From Mycobacteriales bacterium (GTDB lineage: Bacteria; Actinomycetota; Actinomycetes; Mycobacteriales; SCTD01): a DNA stretch of 64,000 bases. Position numbers and translations under genes: made by a program. How positions within the stretch are numbered: position 1 is the first letter of the stretch; every line of letters starts with the position of its first letter. Below, piece after piece: positions 21,619 through 29,022 of this stretch. The notes under the pieces are model-generated. The model ran no database searches and was not told where the DNA came from. It saw nothing but the letters and a program-made list of their open reading frames with translations. Location of the stretch: assembly GCA_030447385.1 (NCBI GenBank), contig JAUJOY010000003.1, positions 345,000-408,999 of the forward strand, in the 5' to 3' direction.

Positions 21619-22752
21619 GTGAGACTCGAGGGGACGCTTGACGCGTTCAGCCTCCCGGACATCTTCCAGCTCTTGAGCTTCACGAAGAAGACCGGGACGC
21701 TGCACCTGCGTCGCGACGGTGCGCACGGGATCGTCCACATGCGGGCGGGGTCCGTCACCGGTGGCCGCGCCGACGTCACCCGGCAGGAGCTCGGGCGGCG
21801 GCTGCTGGGCACAGGGCTGCTGGACGACGAGGTCCTGGCCGCTGCCGCGGAGGAGCTGGCGGCCGACCCCACCTTGAGCCTCGCGCAGCTGCTGGCGGAG
21901 AAGGGCCGGCTGGCCGTCGACACGGTCCGGACCCTCGCGGCGGAGCAGGCGACCGACGCGGTGTTCAGCCTCCTGCGCTGGCCCGACGGCGAGTTCGCCT
22001 TCGTGGTCGACGAGCCCGATCTCGACGATCTCGGTGCGCAGGTGCCTGTCGAGGAGGTCGTGGCCGAGGGGCTGCGCCGGATCACCGCCTGGGAGCAGCT
22101 CGTCGAGGCTCTTCCGGCACCGGACGCGGTGGTGGCCGTGCACGCCGCGCCCGAGGGTGAGCCGGTGCTCAGCCGCGAGGAGTGGGCGCTGCTCTCGCTC
22201 GTCGACGGCCGGCGTACGGTCGCGGACCTCGTCGCCCTGGCCGGACGCGGGGAGTACGCCGTCGTCTCCGAGCTCGCCGGGCTGGTGCGCCGTGGGCTGC
22301 TCGTCGTCCAGCCCGTTCCCGAGGACCGCCTGCTCCAGCGGCAGAAGCTGCTGGCGGCGCTCGAGGGCTCTCCGGTCGACGACGCTGCCGAACCGGCGGC
22401 TCGCACCGCTGCCGAGCCGGCGGCTCGGACGGCGCCGCCCCTGCCCCCGGCGCAGAGCGCCGGACTCCCGGCCCCGGCGGCTCCCTCGCCGCGACAGCCG
22501 GTCCAGCCGCAGCGGCCTGAGCCGTTCACGCCGCCCCGCCGGCCGGAGCACGACCAGCCCGCCCCCGCCATGGCCCGGGCCTCTGCCGCTGTGCCTGGCG
22601 GCCCGCACACGCCCGGAGCGGCCGTGCACGGCGCTGTGCACGGCGCCACCGCCCTGGCCCCCGAGACCTCCGGACCGCCCGCCATCGAACGTGACCCGAG
22701 TGTGAACAAGAGCCTGCTGCTCCGGCTCATCGCCGGCGTGAGGGGTCTGTAG
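21619..22752 (+). CDS. DUF4388 (PATAN) domain protein
   Basis: The predicted 377-residue protein has a DUF4388/PATAN domain at the N-terminus (LEGTLDAFSLPDIFQLLSF, KTGTLHLRR, GIVHMRAGSVTGGRA), a second helical module (DEVLAAAAEEL to FAFVVDEPDLDDLG), a winged-helix-like segment (EWALLSLVDGRRTVADLVAL) and an Ala/Pro-rich tail (about 255-350). PATAN-containing regulators in cyanobacteria interact with the pilus motor PilB. Here the gene lies one block upstream of pilB and immediately before a small GTPase, which supports a pilus-regulatory role by analogy. Confidence 0.82.
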   Translation: MRLEGTLDAFSLPDIFQLLSFTKKTGTLHLRRDGAHGIVHMRAGSVTGGRADVTRQELGRRLLGTGLLDDEVLAAAAEELAADPTLSLAQLLAEKGRLAVDTVRTLAAEQATDAVFSLLRWPDGEFAFVVDEPDLDDLGAQVPVEEVVAEGLRRITAWEQLVEALPAPDAVVAVHAAPEGEPVLSREEWALLSLVDGRRTVADLVALAGRGEYAVVSELAGLVRRGLLVVQPVPEDRLLQRQKLLAALEGSPVDDAAEPAARTAAEPAARTAPPLPPAQSAGLPAPAAPSPRQPVQPQRPEPFTPPRRPEHDQPAPAMARASAAVPGGPHTPGAAVHGAVHGATALAPETSGPPAIERDPSVNKSLLLRLIAGVRGL

Positions 22753-23337
22753 ATGACGACGCGCAGCCCGAACCGGCGCCGCAACGGCGGGACGGCGGTC
22801 AAGATCGTCGTGACCGGCCCGTTCTCGGCCGGGAAGACGACCCTGATCCGCACGATCAGCGAGATCACGGTGCTCTCCACCGAGAAGGACATCACCGACT
22901 CGACGCGGTCGCGCAAGGCCGAGACCACCGTCGCCATGGACTTCGGCCGCATCACGATCGACCGGGACCTCGTGCTCTACCTGTTCGGCACGCCGGGGCA
23001 GGACCGGTTCGACTTCATGTGGGAGATCCTCGGCGAGGGCATGCTCGGCTACATCCTGCTGATCGACTCCTCCCGCGAGGACTCCCTCGACGAGGCGGTC
23101 GGGATCCTCGCAGCGTTCCGCAAGATGGCCCGCGTGCCGTTCGTCGTCGCGCTGAACCGCGCGGTCGGGCTCGAACCGTCCGACGAGGACCGGATCCGCA
23201 GCGTTCTCCAGCTCCACGACGACGTACCCGTCGTCCCCTGTGACGCGACCGACCGGGAGTCGGTCAAGGCCGTCCTGCTCGCCCTGCTCTACTCGGTGGT
23301 CGACCACATCGACGAGCCCGCGGCCGTGCGGGCCTGA
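22753..23337 (+). CDS. MglA/CvnD-like small GTPase
   Basis: The predicted 194-residue protein begins on the base after the previous stop. P-loop GPFSAGKTT (residues 22-30), switch II LFGTPGQDRF (77-86) and VALNRAV (132-138) in place of the usual NKxD. The G3 motif has Thr where classical Ras proteins have Asp, a feature shared with MglA (TxPGQ-type). No membrane segment, so probably cytoplasmic and recruited by partners. With the Roadblock and PATAN proteins it forms a compact regulatory cassette directly upstream of pilB. Confidence 0.85.
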   Translation: MTTRSPNRRRNGGTAVKIVVTGPFSAGKTTLIRTISEITVLSTEKDITDSTRSRKAETTVAMDFGRITIDRDLVLYLFGTPGQDRFDFMWEILGEGMLGYILLIDSSREDSLDEAVGILAAFRKMARVPFVVALNRAVGLEPSDEDRIRSVLQLHDDVPVVPCDATDRESVKAVLLALLYSVVDHIDEPAAVRA

Positions 23338-23341
23338 TCCG

Positions 23342-23875
23342 GTGAGGATCCCGCGGTGGGCACGGGGCTGGTACACGCTGGGCCGGCCCAGCCGCGGCCG
23401 GCACGCACTCGGGGCGGCGGGACCCGCGAGCCCGCGCGGCTCGGTGCCACCGGAGCTTCCGCGGGCGCCGGAGGCCGTGGACGACGACGCCCAGACGGAG
23501 CTCGCGCAGACGGAGCTCGCGCAGCCGGAGCTCGCGCAGACGGAGCTCGCGCGCCCGGCGGGGGAGGAGTCGGCCGGCGCCGGGTCCAGCTGGAGCCGCG
23601 ACGAGTGGACCTGGCCGGTGGATGTCCTTCCCGCCGAGCTCCCGGACCTGCCGGTCGCGGAGCCGGCTCTGCCGCCCGAGGAGGCCGGTCGGATGCCGTG
23701 GCTGGCGGCTCTCGCGGCGCCGACGGAACCCGACGCGGGACACCCGCCGCAGCCCGGGCGGATCTCGCTCGGCTTCCGGGACGGGTCGTCCACGACCCTC
23801 GACCCGGCCTCGGAGCAGGCTGCCGCCCTGGAGGAGCTCGCCCTGCTCCTGACCTCCTCCGACGACAGGGCCTGA
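23342..23875 (+). CDS. Hypothetical acidic protein with pentapeptide repeats
   Basis: The predicted 177-residue protein starts at a GTG four bases after the GTPase stop. Third-codon GC is high throughout, supporting real coding. It has a basic N-terminus (RIPRWARGWYTLGRPSRG), four tandem repeats of Gln-Thr/Pro-Glu-Leu-Ala around residues 51-70, an acidic Trp-containing middle (SRDEWTWPVDVLP) and a C-terminal segment GRISLGFRDGSSTTLD. I recognise no family. As last gene of the Roadblock-PATAN-GTPase cassette it may be an adaptor, but that rests on context alone. Confidence 0.6.
   Translation: MRIPRWARGWYTLGRPSRGRHALGAAGPASPRGSVPPELPRAPEAVDDDAQTELAQTELAQPELAQTELARPAGEESAGAGSSWSRDEWTWPVDVLPAELPDLPVAEPALPPEEAGRMPWLAALAAPTEPDAGHPPQPGRISLGFRDGSSTTLDPASEQAAALEELALLLTSSDDRA
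23492..23551 (+). repeat. Four tandem 15-bp repeats
   Basis: The unit CAGACGGAGCTCGCG occurs four times in a row (third copy CAGCCG...), in frame within the hypothetical gene, encoding the Q-T/P-E-L-A pentapeptides. Such short perfect repeats are prone to slippage, and copy number may vary between strains. Confidence 0.85.
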
Positions 23876-23977
23876 GCCCGGGACGGCGCAGCCGACAGCC
23901 CCCCGCGTACGCACCGGGTCAAGGCCTGCGCGGTTCCGTCCGAAGCAGTCGGCAGACCCCGGCGCCAGGAGACCCAC

Positions 23978-25645
23978 GTGAAGCAGCTCGGCGACATCCT
24001 GCTCGAGGGCGGGCACGTCACCGCGGAGCAGCTCGCCGGCGCCGTGGAGGAGCAGCGCCGGCTCGGCCGCAGCCTCGGCCGGGTCCTCGTCGACCTGGGA
24101 ATGCTCTCGGAGGGCCAGCTCGTAGCCGCCCTGGCCACCCAGATCGGCCTGAAGTTCGTCGACCTTGCCGACTACCCGGTGGACGGCTCAGCCGTCACGA
24201 AGGTCCCCGCGCAGGTCTGCCGCCGCCACAACGCGCTGCCGATCGGTTACGAAGAGGGAAAGCTCGTCGTGGCGATGGCGGATCCGGCGAACGTCTTCGC
24301 CGTCGACGACATCCGCTCGATGACCGGCATGGACGTGCGCTCCGTCGTCGCCACGAAGTCAGACGTCATCACCGCGATCAACCGCTACCACCGCGGCGAC
24401 GACGAGATGGACGAGCTGACCTCGGCGATCGACACCCCGGACGAGGACTCCGACGACCTGTCCAACGTCAGGGAGATCGTCGAGGACGCGCCGATCGTCA
24501 AGTTCGTCAACCTGCTCATCACACAGGCGATCCAGGACCGGGCCTCCGACATCCACATCGAACCGGCCGAGAAGGACCTTCGGGTGCGGTTCCGCATCGA
24601 CGGCGTGCTGCACGAGGTGATGCGCTCGCCGAAGAGCATCACCTCGGGGGTGACCAGCCGCCTGAAGATCATGGCCGACATCAACATCGCCGAACGCCGC
24701 ATCCCGCAGGACGGCCGCCTGTCGGTGAACAGCAACGGGAAGAAGATCGACCTGCGCGTCGCGACCCTGCCGACGGTGTGGGGCGAGAAGATCGTCATGC
24801 GCATCCTGGACAACTCGACCGCGATGCTCAAGCTGTCCGACCTGGGGTTCGGCCAGGCCAACTACGACATCTACGCCAAGAGCTTCACCAAGCCGTACGG
24901 GATGATCCTCGTCACCGGGCCCACCGGCTCGGGCAAGTCGACCACGCTCTACGCCACGCTGAACATCGTCAGCAAGCCCGAGGTCAACGTCATCACCGTC
25001 GAGGACCCGGTGGAGTACCGGCTCGACGGCATCAACCAGGTGCAGACCAACGTCAAGGCCGGGCTGACCTTCGCGGCCGCCCTGCGCTCGATCCTGCGGT
25101 CCGACCCGGACATCGTGCTGCTCGGTGAGGTGCGTGACCACGAGACCGCGCAGATCGCCATCGAGGCGGCGCTGACCGGCCACCTCGTGCTGACGACCCT
25201 GCACACCAACGACGCACCGTCGGCGATCACCCGGCTCATCGAGATGGGGATCGAGCCGTTCCTAGTCGGCTCCGCGCTCGACTGCGTGCTCGCCCAGCGC
25301 CTGGCGAGAAAGCTGTGCCCGAAGTGCAAGGAGGCCTACGTCCCGACGCGCGAGTCCCTCGTCGAGATGCGCTTCCCCTGGTCGCCGGACGAGCCGCCGC
25401 CGACGCTCTACCGGCCGGTGGGGTGCAGCTCGTGCGCGAAGACGGGCTACAAGGGCCGGCTCGCGCTGCACGAGGTCATGGCGGTCAGCGAGGACATCGA
25501 GCGGCTTGCGGTGGAGCACGCCTCCGCGCTGACCATCAGCAAGGTGGCGCTCGCCGAGGGCATGATCACCCTCCGCAACGACGGGCTGAGCAAGGTCAAG
25601 GCCGGCCACACCTCGATGGAGGAGATCCTGCGCGTCGTGGTCTGA
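23978..25645 (+). CDS. pilB: Type IV pilus extension ATPase PilB (GspE family)
   Basis: The predicted 555-residue assembly motor has an N-terminal MshEN/T2SSE_N domain with two 24-residue motifs (residues 3-26 and 32-55) separated by five residues, an N2 domain, and the ATPase core: Walker A GPTGSGKST (about 314-322), Asp box (TVEDPVEY), Walker B (DPDIVLLGEVRD), His box (HLVLTTLHT). A tetracysteine zinc site (CPKC and CSSC, about 447-486) marks it as PilB-type rather than PilT. Both MshEN motifs keep the hydrophobic/Gly/Gln pattern known to bind c-di-GMP but have Gln and Ser where the leading Arg is expected. Start GTG with AGGAG upstream. Confidence 0.95.
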   Translation: MKQLGDILLEGGHVTAEQLAGAVEEQRRLGRSLGRVLVDLGMLSEGQLVAALATQIGLKFVDLADYPVDGSAVTKVPAQVCRRHNALPIGYEEGKLVVAMADPANVFAVDDIRSMTGMDVRSVVATKSDVITAINRYHRGDDEMDELTSAIDTPDEDSDDLSNVREIVEDAPIVKFVNLLITQAIQDRASDIHIEPAEKDLRVRFRIDGVLHEVMRSPKSITSGVTSRLKIMADINIAERRIPQDGRLSVNSNGKKIDLRVATLPTVWGEKIVMRILDNSTAMLKLSDLGFGQANYDIYAKSFTKPYGMILVTGPTGSGKSTTLYATLNIVSKPEVNVITVEDPVEYRLDGINQVQTNVKAGLTFAAALRSILRSDPDIVLLGEVRDHETAQIAIEAALTGHLVLTTLHTNDAPSAITRLIEMGIEPFLVGSALDCVLAQRLARKLCPKCKEAYVPTRESLVEMRFPWSPDEPPPTLYRPVGCSSCAKTGYKGRLALHEVMAVSEDIERLAVEHASALTISKVALAEGMITLRNDGLSKVKAGHTSMEEILRVVV

Positions 25646-25751
25646 GTGCTCCTGGGCGCCTTGCACCCGGAGCGGCTCAAGGGGCCGCAGCGAGGCGCCG
25701 ATGCCTGCGGGGAGCACAGCGCCGGACGCCCCGGCGCCGAGGAAGGACCAC

Positions 25752-27446
25752 GTGGATGCGCAGACTCCCGTCCCGGCCGGGATGGAAGGCTACTTCGGGG
25801 CGAGTCCTGCCCTGAGCCCGCTCGACCCCGACTGGGTGCCTGCCCCGCCGCTGCCGGTCGCGACACCGATGGAGCTGAGCGCCAGCTCCACCCTGTCCTT
25901 CGCCGCACCCGCTCCTGCGGCCCCCGCTCCCGCTGCTCCCAGCGCGTACGCCGCACCGCCTGCGCCGTCTGCTCCCGCCGCGTACGCCGCGCCGGCTGCG
26001 CCCGCCGCGTACGCCGCACCGCCTGCTCCCGCCGCGTACGCCGCACCGCGTGCTCCCGCCGCGTACGCCGCACCGCCGGCCACGGCCTATCCGCCGCCGC
26101 GCACGCAGGCTCCGGCTCCGGGTCCGCCGGCCGTGCCGCCCCCCGTACGCCCGGCGAGCGCGATGCCGCTCGCTCCAGGGCCGGCCGCCCCGTCACCGGT
26201 GGCCGTGGCCCCCCGCATAGCCCCTGCTCCGGTAGCCCTCGCGCCGGCACCCGCACCAGCTCCCGCACCGGCCGCGGCCGCGGCCGCCTCGCTCGTACCC
26301 GCACAGGCAACCCCTTCCGACACGGCACCGGCGGCTCCCGACGCCGCGGTCCGGATCGGCGCCGAGGACACCACCGAGGACGCAGCGTTCCTGTCGGACC
26401 TGCTGCTGTACGTGCTGGAGCACAGGTCCTCCGACCTGCACCTGACGGTGGGGGCCCGGCCGACGGTCCGGCAGAACGGCCACCTGGCGCAGCTGGAGGA
26501 CTTCCCCGTCCTGACGCCTTCGCTGATCCAGAAGACGATGTACGCGATCATGTCGCAGAAGCAGCGCGAGAAGTTCGAGGAGGAGCTCGAGCTCGACTTC
26601 GCCTACTCGCTGCCGGGAAAGGCCCGCTTCCGGGTCAACCTCTACAAGCAGCGGGACTCCGTCGGCGCGGCGTTCCGCCTGATCCCGTACGAGATCAAGA
26701 AGCTCGAGGACCTGGGTGTCCCGCCGTCCGTGGCCAACTTCGCCATGCTCCCGCGCGGGTTCGTCCTCGTCACCGGCCCCACCGGCTCGGGCAAGTCGAC
26801 CACCCTCGCCTCGGTCGTCGACCTGGCGAACCGCAACCGCCGCGACCACATCATGACCGTCGAGGACCCGATCGAGTTCCTGCACAACCACAAGGGCTGC
26901 CTCGTGAACCAGCGCGAGGTCGGCGAGGACACCTGGTCGTTCAAGAACGCCCTCAAGCACGTCCTGCGCCAGGACCCCGACATCATCCTGGTCGGGGAGA
27001 TGCGTGACCTCGAGACGATCGAGATCGCCCTGACCGCAGCGGAGACCGGCCACCTCGTCATGGCGACGCTGCACACCCAGGACGCTGCGCAGACGATCGA
27101 CCGCGTCATCGACGTCTTCCCGCCGTCCCAGCAGCAGCAGGTTCGCGTGATGCTCTCCGGTGCCCTTCAGGGTGTCGTCTGCCAGCAGCTGGTCAAGACC
27201 GCCGACGGCAAGGGACGGGTCGTCGCTGCCGAGGTCATGGTGGCCACCCCCGCCATCCGCAACCTCATCCGCGAGGGCAAGACCCACCAGATCTACTCCG
27301 CGCTGCAGGCCGGCGCGAAGCACGGCATGTCGACCATGGACAGCAACCTGGCGTCGCTCGTCAAGGCCGGCAAGATCACATACGACGCGGCGCTGGAGAA
27401 GTGCCACCACGTCGAGGACTTCAACCGGCTCTGCGGCCGGGCGTGA
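25752..27446 (+). CDS. pilT: Type IV pilus retraction ATPase PilT with long Pro/Ala N-terminus
   Basis: GTG at 25752 chosen for its GGAAGGA ribosome-binding site; an ATG at 25701 is in frame but lacks one. The 564-residue protein is about 200 residues longer than usual because of a low-complexity Pro/Ala N-terminal region with PAAYAAP-type repeats. The PilT core begins about residue 215: Walker A GPTGSGKST (342-350), TVEDPIEF, DPDIILVGEMRD, HLVMATLHT, and the PilT hallmark AIRNLIRE (about 501-508), which is required for retraction in characterised PilTs. No tetracysteine site, as expected. Lies between pilB and pilC. Confidence 0.94.
   Translation: MDAQTPVPAGMEGYFGASPALSPLDPDWVPAPPLPVATPMELSASSTLSFAAPAPAAPAPAAPSAYAAPPAPSAPAAYAAPAAPAAYAAPPAPAAYAAPRAPAAYAAPPATAYPPPRTQAPAPGPPAVPPPVRPASAMPLAPGPAAPSPVAVAPRIAPAPVALAPAPAPAPAPAAAAAASLVPAQATPSDTAPAAPDAAVRIGAEDTTEDAAFLSDLLLYVLEHRSSDLHLTVGARPTVRQNGHLAQLEDFPVLTPSLIQKTMYAIMSQKQREKFEEELELDFAYSLPGKARFRVNLYKQRDSVGAAFRLIPYEIKKLEDLGVPPSVANFAMLPRGFVLVTGPTGSGKSTTLASVVDLANRNRRDHIMTVEDPIEFLHNHKGCLVNQREVGEDTWSFKNALKHVLRQDPDIILVGEMRDLETIEIALTAAETGHLVMATLHTQDAAQTIDRVIDVFPPSQQQQVRVMLSGALQGVVCQQLVKTADGKGRVVAAEVMVATPAIRNLIREGKTHQIYSALQAGAKHGMSTMDSNLASLVKAGKITYDAALEKCHHVEDFNRLCGRA
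25974..26075 (+). repeat. 27-bp-period tandem repeats inside pilT
   Basis: A 21-bp core (CCCGCCGCGTACGCCGCACCG) recurs at 25974, 26001, 26028 and 26055 with exact 27-bp spacing and few changes; a more diverged copy precedes it. The repeats encode a nine-residue PAAYAAPPA-like unit in the disordered N-terminus. Copy-number change would be in frame. Confidence 0.85.
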
Positions 27447-27459
27447 GAGGCGACTGACC

Positions 27460-28680
27460 ATGGCAACCGCGACGTTCGAGTACAAGGTCCGCGACCGGAC
27501 CGGCAAGATGAAGACCGGGACGCTGGACGCGGAGACGCAGGCCCAGGTCGCCAACAAGCTCAAGACCATGGGTTACGCGCCCGTGAGCATCACGCAGTCC
27601 AACTCCGGGCTCAAGAAGGAGCTCTCGATCCCGGGGTTCGGCAAGAAGGTCAAGCTCAAGGACCTGGCGGTCTTCTCGCGGCAGTTCGCCACGATGATCA
27701 ACTCCGGGCTCTCGCTGCTGCGCGCGCTGACGATCCTGACCGAGCAGACCGAGAACAAGGAGCTCGCCCGGATCCTCGGCGAGGTCCGCGGCGACATCGA
27801 GACGGGAAACAGCCTGTCCGCCTCGATGGCGAAGCACCCTGCGGTCTTCCCGCCGTTGATGGTGAACATGTGCAAGGCCGGTGAGGTGGGTGGCTTCCTC
27901 GACTCGGTCCTCATGCAGATCGCGGAGAACTACGAGGCCGAGGTCAAGCTGCGCGGCAAGGTGAAGTCCGCGATGACCTACCCGATCGTGGTCTTCGTCA
28001 TGGCCGTGCTGGCCGTCATCGGCATGCTGATGTTCATCGTCCCCGTCTTCGAGGCGATGTTCAAAGACCTCGGCGCGACCCTGCCGCTGCCCACCCGGTT
28101 CCTGGTGTTCCTCAGCGGTCAGATGAAGATCCTGCTCCCGATGCTCGTGATCGGGCTCGTCGCCTTCTCGATCGTCTGGAAGAAGATCAAGCGGGACGAG
28201 AAGGTGCGCGGGTTCGTCGACCCGCTCAAGCTCAAGGCGCCGGTCTTCGGCTCCCTGTTCAAGAAGATCGCCCTGGCCCGGTTCGCCCGCAACCTCGGCA
28301 CGATGCTCAAGAGCGGCGTGCCGATCCTGCAGAGCCTCGACATCGTGGCGGACACCTGCGGCAACATCGTGCTCGCGCGTGCAGTGCGCGCCGTGCAGGA
28401 GAGCGTGCGTACCGGTGAGTCGGTGACGCAGCCCCTGACCGAGCACCCGATCTTCCCGCCGATGGTGGTGCAGATGATGTCGGTCGGTGAGGACACCGGT
28501 GCCCTGGACACCATGCTCGCGAAGATCGCCGAGTTCTACGACCAGGAGGTCGAGTCCACCACGGAGAGCCTCACGGCCCTGCTGGAACCGCTGATGATCG
28601 CCTTCATGGGCGCCATCATCGGCGGGATGATCGTGGCCCTCTACATGCCGATCTTCAAGATCTTCGAGCTCGTCGAGTAG
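27460..28680 (+). CDS. pilC: Type IV pilus inner-membrane platform protein PilC
   Basis: The predicted 406-residue polytopic membrane protein has two T2SSF domains (each beginning with FSRQFATMINSGLSLL and FARNLGTMLKSGVPIL) and three predicted transmembrane helices (about 172-195, 222-242, 378-400). It anchors the ATPases and moves pilins into the fibre. N-terminal ATFEYKVRDRTGKMKTGTLDA is typical. Starts 13 bases after pilT. Confidence 0.95.
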   Translation: MATATFEYKVRDRTGKMKTGTLDAETQAQVANKLKTMGYAPVSITQSNSGLKKELSIPGFGKKVKLKDLAVFSRQFATMINSGLSLLRALTILTEQTENKELARILGEVRGDIETGNSLSASMAKHPAVFPPLMVNMCKAGEVGGFLDSVLMQIAENYEAEVKLRGKVKSAMTYPIVVFVMAVLAVIGMLMFIVPVFEAMFKDLGATLPLPTRFLVFLSGQMKILLPMLVIGLVAFSIVWKKIKRDEKVRGFVDPLKLKAPVFGSLFKKIALARFARNLGTMLKSGVPILQSLDIVADTCGNIVLARAVRAVQESVRTGESVTQPLTEHPIFPPMVVQMMSVGEDTGALDTMLAKIAEFYDQEVESTTESLTALLEPLMIAFMGAIIGGMIVALYMPIFKIFELVE

Positions 28681-28683
28681 CAC

Positions 28684-28739
28684 CACGGCTCCTCGCGGGA
28701 CGAGTCCCCGCCGGCCTGCAGCCGGCGGGGCTCGCCGTG
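28684..28739 (+). terminator. Strong hairpin after pilC
   Basis: CCCCGCCGGC (28706-28715) and GCCGGCGGGG (28721-28730) form a perfect 10-bp stem with loop CTGCA. CGAG/CTCG extends it past a bulged T, and outer CACGGC/GCCGTG (28684-28689 and 28734-28739) may add more. No T-run follows, as is common for high-GC terminators. It would separate the pilBTC transcript from pilA. Confidence 0.7.
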
Positions 28740-28849
28740 CGTTCCCGCTCCGGTGAAGAAGCAGCCGCCACGAACGGGTGAAGCTTCGCCGTTGTTCCCG
28801 AGCCTGCTCAAGTGAGCCGGGGCCGAGCCCGAACATCAAGAGGTCATCG

Positions 28850-28938
28850 AGTCGCAAGGCACAGCAAGGGCACACCCGTCGCGAGGCGGGGTCGCAAAGC
28901 CGAGGGGCCTGCACCCGCAGGCACGCCTGGCTGCCTGA
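28850..28938 (+). ncRNA. Cyclic-di-GMP-I (GEMM) riboswitch aptamer upstream of pilA
   Basis: The RNA matches the GEMM-I pattern piece by piece. P1 AGGCA/TGCCT (28857-28861 and 28932-28936). Conserved strand GCAAGGGCACACC (28864-28876). P2 CCCGTC/GGCGGG (28875-28880 and 28885-28890) capped by GNRA tetraloop GCGA (28881-28884). The invariant GGGTCGCAAAGCC block (28888-28900). P3 with perfect GCCTGC/GCAGGC stem and ACCC loop (28907-28922). The closing GCCTGGCTGCC (28925-28935), matching the family GCCGGGCTGCC. It should sense c-di-GMP in the pilA leader. P3 is shorter than in the Vc2 example. Strong pattern match, not computed. Confidence 0.88.
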
Positions 28939-29014
28939 GCCGGATCCTCCCCAGGAGGAGCCGCGCGAGGGACCGCAGCACCACCGCGCGGCTCACCTAC
29001 ATCCGTCCAGGAGG
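28936..29014 (+). promoter_or_regulatory. Putative expression platform and ribosome-binding site of pilA
   Basis: Downstream of the aptamer, GAGCCGCGCG (28958-28967) pairs perfectly with CGCGCGGCTC (28985-28994). The alternative TGAGCC (28936-28941, touching the P1 strand) can pair with GGCTCA (28990-28995), which would exclude that hairpin. TCCTCC (28945-28950) can pair either locally with GGAGGA (28954-28959) or with the actual ribosome-binding site GGAGGA (29010-29015). These competing helices suggest translational switching. Direction (ON or OFF with ligand) cannot be decided by eye. Confidence 0.5.
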
Positions 29015-29022
29015 ACATCGCA

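Noticed and set aside
21235-24138. Long minus-strand frames opposite the Roadblock-PATAN-GTPase genes, and similar ones opposite relA, alaS, priA and coaBC
   Set aside because: The plus-strand genes have clear domains and coding bias; the reverse frames show only compositional translation.
25974-26075. Regularly spaced 27-bp repeats as a possible CRISPR array
   Set aside because: Units are contiguous, in frame within pilT, with spacers of six bases that are nearly identical; there are no cas genes.
28774-28789. GGTGAAGCTTCGCC palindrome between pilC and the riboswitch as an operator
   Set aside because: Imperfect, short and without a recognisable promoter around it; could be chance in a 340-base gap.
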